DNA of 64,000 nucleotides, taken from positions 124,001 to 188,000 of the forward strand of contig DGLA01000001.1 in the NCBI GenBank assembly GCA_002387205.1. Direction: 5' to 3'. This DNA comes from Stutzerimonas stutzeri. Its GTDB lineage: Bacteria > Pseudomonadota > Gammaproteobacteria > Pseudomonadales > Pseudomonadaceae. The notes beneath the pieces were generated by a model, which saw only the letters and a program-made list of their open reading frames with translations, was not told the DNA's origin and searched no databases. Position numbers and translations under genes: made by a program. Shown here piece by piece: positions 60,036-64,000 of the stretch; the first letter of the stretch is position 1; each line of letters opens with the position of its first letter.

Positions 60036-61400
60036 ATGAATTTTCTCGAATGGATGGCCGTGCTCGGCATCCTGCTGTTGATCCTCGCCCTGGCATCGGC
60101 CTACCTGCGCTGGCTGCCGGTTACCACCTCGCTGATCTACCTCGGCTTTGGCCTGCTCATTGGCCAGCTTGGCGTGGGCCTGTGGGAAATGGAGTTCTCG
60201 CATATCGCCGGCTGGATGGAGCATCTAACCGAGATCGCGGTGCTGGTGTCGCTGTTCGTCAGCGGTCTCAAGCTGCGCATGCCGCTGCGCCACCCGGCAT
60301 GGAAAAGCGCCTACGTTCTGGCCGGCCCGGTAATGCTCGCCTGCATCGCCGGCGTTGCCGCCCTTAGCCATTACCTGCTCGGGCTCAGCTGGGGCATCTC
60401 GGTATTGATCGGCGCCATTCTCGCGCCGACCGATCCGGTGCTGGCCAGCCTCGTGCAGGTGAACAATTCGCGAGACAGTGACCATGTGCGCTATGGCCTG
60501 TCCGGCGAGGCCGGCTTCAACGATGGCACCGCGTTTCCCTTCGTGGTGTTTGGCCTGCTGCTGATCGAACAGGAAACCATGGCCACCGGCTGGGTCAGCG
60601 AGTGGGCGTTGCATCGTCTGGTCTGGGCCGTCCCGGCCGGATTGGCGTTCGGTTATCTGTTGGGCCGGCTGATCGGCAAGCTGGCAATCTACCTGCGCGC
60701 CCGCCACGCCGATACGTCCATGTCACCGAACGACTCGCTGGCCCTGGCCTTGATCGCGCTGGCCTATGTCGGCGCCGAGCTGATCGGAGCCTGGGGTTTT
60801 CTTGCGGTATTTGCCGCCGGGCTGGGATTGCGCCATGCGGAGAAGGATGCAGCGCATGAGTCGGAAACCCCGTCCGAGGAGCTGATCGCCCATGCCGTAC
60901 CGCATATGGCCGAAGGCGGCCTGACACCCCGCGAGCTGCCGCTGGAAAACGAAAGGATCGCCGAACCCCAGGTGGCCGCCGGGGTAATGATGGGCGACAT
61001 CCTGACCTTTGGTGGTCAACTGGAACGCAGCCTGGAAGTGCTGCTGGTGACGATTCTCGGCGTGCTGGTCTCGGTGCACTGGGACTGGCGTGCCGTGCCG
61101 ATTGCCCTGGCGCTGTTCCTTCTGATCCGACCGTTGAGCGTGTGGCTGCTGATGCCGCGCCGCTACCTGGATCGCGCCCAGCGCCTGACCGTCGGCTGGT
61201 TCGGCATTCGCGGCATCGGCAGCCTCTATTACCTGAGCTACGCGGTCACCCACGGGCTGCTCCCGGATGAGGCAGACGACATCATCTCGCTGGTGATCTC
61301 GGTGGTGGTCATGAGCATCGTCGCGCACGGTTTGAGTACCCAGCCGCTGCTGCGACTGTATGAACGCAGCCGCGGTCAGAAGCCGTCCACCCACGGCTGA
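60036..61400 (+). CDS. Cation/proton antiporter (CPA1, Na+/H+ exchanger family)
   Basis: A 454-residue inner-membrane antiporter with about twelve helices. It has the ion-binding region GAILAPTDPVLASLVQV (TDP motif), GEAGFNDGTAFPFVVFGLLL (ND motif) and LTVGWFGIRGIGSLYYLSYA. The cytoplasmic stretch between helices (about 272-320) is acidic and His-rich. Na+/H+ or K+/H+ exchange cannot be separated from sequence alone. The ribosome site before ATG 60036 is weak. The 213 bp upstream hold no gene. Confidence 0.9.
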   Translation: MNFLEWMAVLGILLLILALASAYLRWLPVTTSLIYLGFGLLIGQLGVGLWEMEFSHIAGWMEHLTEIAVLVSLFVSGLKLRMPLRHPAWKSAYVLAGPVMLACIAGVAALSHYLLGLSWGISVLIGAILAPTDPVLASLVQVNNSRDSDHVRYGLSGEAGFNDGTAFPFVVFGLLLIEQETMATGWVSEWALHRLVWAVPAGLAFGYLLGRLIGKLAIYLRARHADTSMSPNDSLALALIALAYVGAELIGAWGFLAVFAAGLGLRHAEKDAAHESETPSEELIAHAVPHMAEGGLTPRELPLENERIAEPQVAAGVMMGDILTFGGQLERSLEVLLVTILGVLVSVHWDWRAVPIALALFLLIRPLSVWLLMPRRYLDRAQRLTVGWFGIRGIGSLYYLSYAVTHGLLPDEADDIISLVISVVVMSIVAHGLSTQPLLRLYERSRGQKPSTHG

Positions 61401-61414
61401 TGCAGATGGGAGCC

Positions 61415-61463
61415 GGCCTGCCGGCAGCCGGCCGGATAGCCGCTGCCGGGGTGGCCTGCCGGC
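61415..61463. repeat. GC-rich direct repeat between convergent genes
   Basis: GGCCTGCCGGC occurs at 61415-61425 and 61453-61463, with further GCCGGC palindromic blocks between them. The 69-bp gap separates the convergent antiporter and dodecin genes, and the repeat may serve as a terminator-like REP element. Confidence 0.55.
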
Positions 61464-61469
61464 CCTAGG

Positions 61470-61685
61470 TCAGCTGTTGGCGAGGCGGAAGCCGACCTTC
61501 ATGGTGACCTGGAAGTGGCCGACCTTGCCGTCTTCGACGTGGCCGCGGATCTCGCCCACTTCGAACCACTCGACGTTTTGCAGCTTGCTGCTGGCCTCGG
61601 CGATGCCGTTCTGAATCGCCTCATCCACGCTGTTGCGCGAGGAACCGACAATCTCGATTTTCTTGTAGGTGTGATGATCCGACAT
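61470..61685 (-). CDS. Dodecin (flavin-binding)
   Basis: A 71-residue protein beginning MSDHHTYKKIEIVGSSRNSVDEAIQNGIAEASSKLQNVEWFEV, with GEIRGHVEDGKVGHFQVTMKVGFRL. This is the complete dodecin fold that assembles into a dodecamer and stores or buffers flavins. The Trp in NVEWFEV stacks on the isoalloxazine ring in characterised dodecins. ATG 61685 has AAGGGGA ahead of it; the 19 upstream codons of the frame are not part of the protein. Confidence 0.94.
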   Translation of the reverse strand: MSDHHTYKKIEIVGSSRNSVDEAIQNGIAEASSKLQNVEWFEVGEIRGHVEDGKVGHFQVTMKVGFRLANS

Positions 61686-61782
61686 GAATAAATCCCCTTC
61701 TGGTCTGAGGAGCCTCCGCTCGGTAATGAAGCGTCCTGTCAATTGAGGCCCGTGCAGCAGGCCGGAAGTTCAGCGAGACGGC

Positions 61783-61998
61783 TCAATCGAGTCGTCGATA
61801 AGGAAAGTCGCGGGACTTGAATTCCCGATTGAAATACCGCCCGAGCGAGTCCGCCTCCAGCAGCGCCTTTACCACCTCAGCCGGCACCTGCTCGTAGCGG
61901 TACTGCGAGCCGTTATGGAATTCCACCTCCAGCGCCTGCGCATCCGGGTCATAGCCCAGTGCACGCAGGCTGCGCGAGTCCACCGGGACGCGCTTCAT
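61783..61998 (-). CDS. KTSC domain protein
   Basis: A 71-residue protein with the KTSC domain pattern: VDSRSLRALGYDPDAQALEVEFHNGSQYRYEQVPAEVVKALLEADSLGRYFNREFKSRDFPYRRL. In this copy the C-terminal signature reads F-N-R-E-F-K. The function of the domain is not known; it is sometimes fused to or found beside nucleic-acid enzymes. Its ATG overlaps the ABC exporter stop by 4 nt, so it belongs to that operon. Confidence 0.88.
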   Translation of the reverse strand: MKRVPVDSRSLRALGYDPDAQALEVEFHNGSQYRYEQVPAEVVKALLEADSLGRYFNREFKSRDFPYRRLD

Positions 61999-63794
61999 AC
62001 CGCCGGATCGGGCTCATGCCTGAAGCCTTCGGCCTGCATCCGCCACAGGGCCTCGAAGGCGCCGCCGCGGTTGCGCAGGTCCATCGGCGCGCCGTCCTCG
62101 ATGATCAGTCCGTTGCGCAGCACGATGATGCGGTCGAAGCTCGCCAGCGTGGACAGTCGATGCGCGACCGCCACCACGGTGCGGTTGTGCACCAGGTTGT
62201 TCAGTGCCGCCTGGATTTCCCCTTCCGACTGGGTATCCAGCGCCGAGGTCGCCTCGTCGAGAATCAGGATGGGCGCGTCCTTGAGGAACGCCCGGGCGAT
62301 GCCCAGCCGTTGGCGCTGGCCACCGGACAGCATCACGCCACGCTCGCCAACCAGGGTGTCGTAGCCCTGCGGCAGCTCGCGGATGAATCCATCGCAGAAG
62401 GCACGACGGGCCGCCTCCACCACCTCCTCATCGCTGGCCTCGGGGCGTCCGTAACGAATGTTTTCGCGAATCGTCCGATTGAACAGCGCCGTCTCCTGTG
62501 GCACCACGGCGATCTTTTCCCGCAGACTGTTCTGGCTGACCGAGCGGACATCCTGACCATCGATCAGGATGCGCCCTGCATGCACGTCGTCCAGGCGTTG
62601 CAGCAGCTGGATAAGGGTCGACTTGCCCGCCCCGGACGGCCCGACCACGCCGACCTTCTGCCCAGCGGGGATATGCAGGTTGAGATGCTCGAAGATCATG
62701 CCGCGCTTGGGATAGCCGAAACTGATGTCCTCGAAGGTGATGTCGCCTTCGGCCAGCATCAGCAGTGTTTCGGAATCCTCCAGGCCGTGGGGCTGGACGA
62801 TGATGCGCAGGGTGTCGTCGATGGCGCCGATCTGCTGGGTGGTGTCCACCAATGCCAGCGCCAGATCCCGTGAGCCATGCAGGATGCGGAAGGTGAGCGC
62901 GCTGACCAGCACCACGTCGCCCGAGGTCACCGAGCCGCCCACCCACAGGCTGATCGCCCAGACCAGCATGCCACCGGCCATCAGCGACAGGCAGATGTCG
63001 TGGATTACGCGGGCCTTTTCCAGGTACATCCAGCTGCGCCGCTGGGCCTTGGCCTCGTAACCGATCTCGTTGGCCAGGCGCTCGGCTTCCCGGTCACGCG
63101 CGGAAAACGCCTTGATGGTCCAGACATTGGACACTGCATCGACCAGCTCGCCACCGACCCGCGCCGATTGCGCAGCAAAGCGCTGATGCTTGGAGCGGCC
63201 GCGAATGCCGAACCCGGTGATCAGGGCCGCGACGATGGCAACGAACAGGATCAGCGCAACGGCCATGCGCCAGTCGACGGTCAGCAGCACTACCACCGCG
63301 CCGATGAAGTCGACGATGGGCGGCACGATCTTCCACGCCAGACCACCATAGATCGCGCCTGCGGCCTGGCCCAGCGCCGAGATCCGATTGCCCAGCGATC
63401 CGGCGAAGTGCTCGGTGAAGTAGCGCATCGGATGGCCGGTGAGGTGCTTGAACAGGTCGACCCGGATGTCCACCACGCTGGCTACCACCGTGCGGCAGCC
63501 GAGCCAGCCACCGAGACGCCAGAAGACGTTTTCGACGACGATCAGCCCGATGAACAGACCCAGCGGAAACCACACATCCGCAGCGCCTCGATTGGTGCTG
63601 CCCTGCGCCATGGCGTCGACCAGCAACTTCATGCCGTACTGCACCGCTACCGCACAGGTTGCAGCGCCGACGATCAACAGCAGTAGCCCGCCGAAATGCC
63701 ACGGCCGCAAGCAGATGTAGTGCCACAAGAAAGCGACCGGCCGATCCGGCAGGCCCACGGCTACCGGGGGCTTACGCGGCGCGAGGGCGTTCAT
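61995..63794 (-). CDS. ABC exporter, fused membrane and ATPase domains
   Basis: A 599-residue half-transporter with six membrane helices (about 1-320) and a C-terminal ATPase. The ATPase has Walker A GPSGAGKSTLIQLLQRL, signature MLSGGQRQRLGIARAFL, Walker B ILILDEATSALD and switch AHRLSTLASFDRI. It would work as a homodimer, as MsbA- and Atm1-like exporters do; no substrate can be read from the sequence. It overlaps both neighbours by 4 nt (ATGA), so three genes are translationally coupled. Confidence 0.92.
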   Translation of the reverse strand: MNALAPRKPPVAVGLPDRPVAFLWHYICLRPWHFGGLLLLIVGAATCAVAVQYGMKLLVDAMAQGSTNRGAADVWFPLGLFIGLIVVENVFWRLGGWLGCRTVVASVVDIRVDLFKHLTGHPMRYFTEHFAGSLGNRISALGQAAGAIYGGLAWKIVPPIVDFIGAVVVLLTVDWRMAVALILFVAIVAALITGFGIRGRSKHQRFAAQSARVGGELVDAVSNVWTIKAFSARDREAERLANEIGYEAKAQRRSWMYLEKARVIHDICLSLMAGGMLVWAISLWVGGSVTSGDVVLVSALTFRILHGSRDLALALVDTTQQIGAIDDTLRIIVQPHGLEDSETLLMLAEGDITFEDISFGYPKRGMIFEHLNLHIPAGQKVGVVGPSGAGKSTLIQLLQRLDDVHAGRILIDGQDVRSVSQNSLREKIAVVPQETALFNRTIRENIRYGRPEASDEEVVEAARRAFCDGFIRELPQGYDTLVGERGVMLSGGQRQRLGIARAFLKDAPILILDEATSALDTQSEGEIQAALNNLVHNRTVVAVAHRLSTLASFDRIIVLRNGLIIEDGAPMDLRNRGGAFEALWRMQAEGFRHEPDPAV

Positions 63795-64000
63795 GGCAGG
63801 GCTTCGGCGATCTGAGGGAGCGGACTCGAATGGCTGAAGCGCGCCTGCTGCAGACGCAGTTCATCGACCAGTCCCTGGTGTACAGGACGCTTGCCGTTTT
63901 CGTCGGGAAAGCCCAGAAGCCCCACCGGGCAGTGACGGTCGTCGGTCCAGCCCGGGTAGTCCAGCACCGGATACAGGCAGATGCCTTCCACCGGCACGCC
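63791..64000 (-). CDS. C-terminal part of a glycoside hydrolase family 1-like protein (partial)
   Basis: The frame is open to the window edge, and 69 residues are seen. They include VPVEGICLYPVLDYPGW and DDRHCPVGLLGF, which I associate with the end of a beta-glucosidase-like family known in pseudomonads and cyanobacteria. That link is from memory and weak. The apparent start near 63997 is a GTG inside the frame, so the true start lies outside the window. It is the first visible gene of the exporter-KTSC operon. Confidence 0.55.
   Translation of the reverse strand, partial: GVPVEGICLYPVLDYPGWTDDRHCPVGLLGFPDENGKRPVHQGLVDELRLQQARFSHSSPLPQIAEALP

Overview
The window is a chromosomal segment of a high-GC gammaproteobacterium of the Pseudomonas type, most like the Pseudomonas stutzeri (Stutzerimonas) group. 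The evidence is gene order. From memory, polA, a DUF2782 gene, thrB, the class II ribonucleotide reductase pair, znuA/zur/znuC/znuB and metNIQ follow one another much as in P. aeruginosa. The cytochrome oxidase block (cox2, cox1, ctaG, cox3, SURF1, a small membrane protein, ctaA, ctaB, SCO) is also collinear. No tRNA, rRNA, CRISPR array, transposase or prophage was seen.

Layout. 1-7.2 kb: the end of an unrecognised gene, a candidate ErsA-type small RNA behind polA, then polA, thrB and ppnN. 7.2-11.2 kb: two-gene B12-dependent ribonucleotide reductase, whose large subunit is split by a LAGLIDADG intein exactly before the catalytic cysteine. 11.4-15 kb: Zur-regulated zinc uptake and a YgjP-type protein. 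15-22 kb: catalase KatE, methionine importer MetNIQ, and a heme importer (HmuUV) whose binding-protein gene seems reduced to a remnant. 22.2-31.4 kb: caa3-type cytochrome oxidase and its heme A and copper assembly factors.

31.5-38.5 kb: a radical SAM protein under a near-perfect LexA box, prlC-yheV-DUF1835, a bile-acid-symporter-like protein, an AraC regulator and a gamma carbonic anhydrase. 38.6-48.3 kb: a RidA/IclR pair, then a peptide-type ABC importer followed by an amidase and an M20 N-carbamoyl hydrolase. This looks like one uptake-and-hydrolysis pathway for amide or carbamoyl compounds, with a good sigma-54 promoter sequence in front. 48.4-52.3 kb: a HAD phosphatase, a PhoD-like phosphoesterase, a 194-bp tandem array of REP-like palindromes, and an RBBP9-type hydrolase.

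52.4-64 kb: a pair of ferritin-like proteins (one apparently a double bundle), a lipoprotein aminopeptidase, two paralogous small lipoproteins, a luciferase-like monooxygenase, a coupled SDR/MDR reductase pair, a Na+/H+ antiporter, dodecin, and an operon with a KTSC protein, an ABC exporter and a protein cut by the window end.

The strongest unusual signals are the active-site intein, the small RNA behind polA, the LexA box, the sigma-54 amide operon, the ferritin-like pair and the REP array. Everything comes from reading the sequence; no database search was run.
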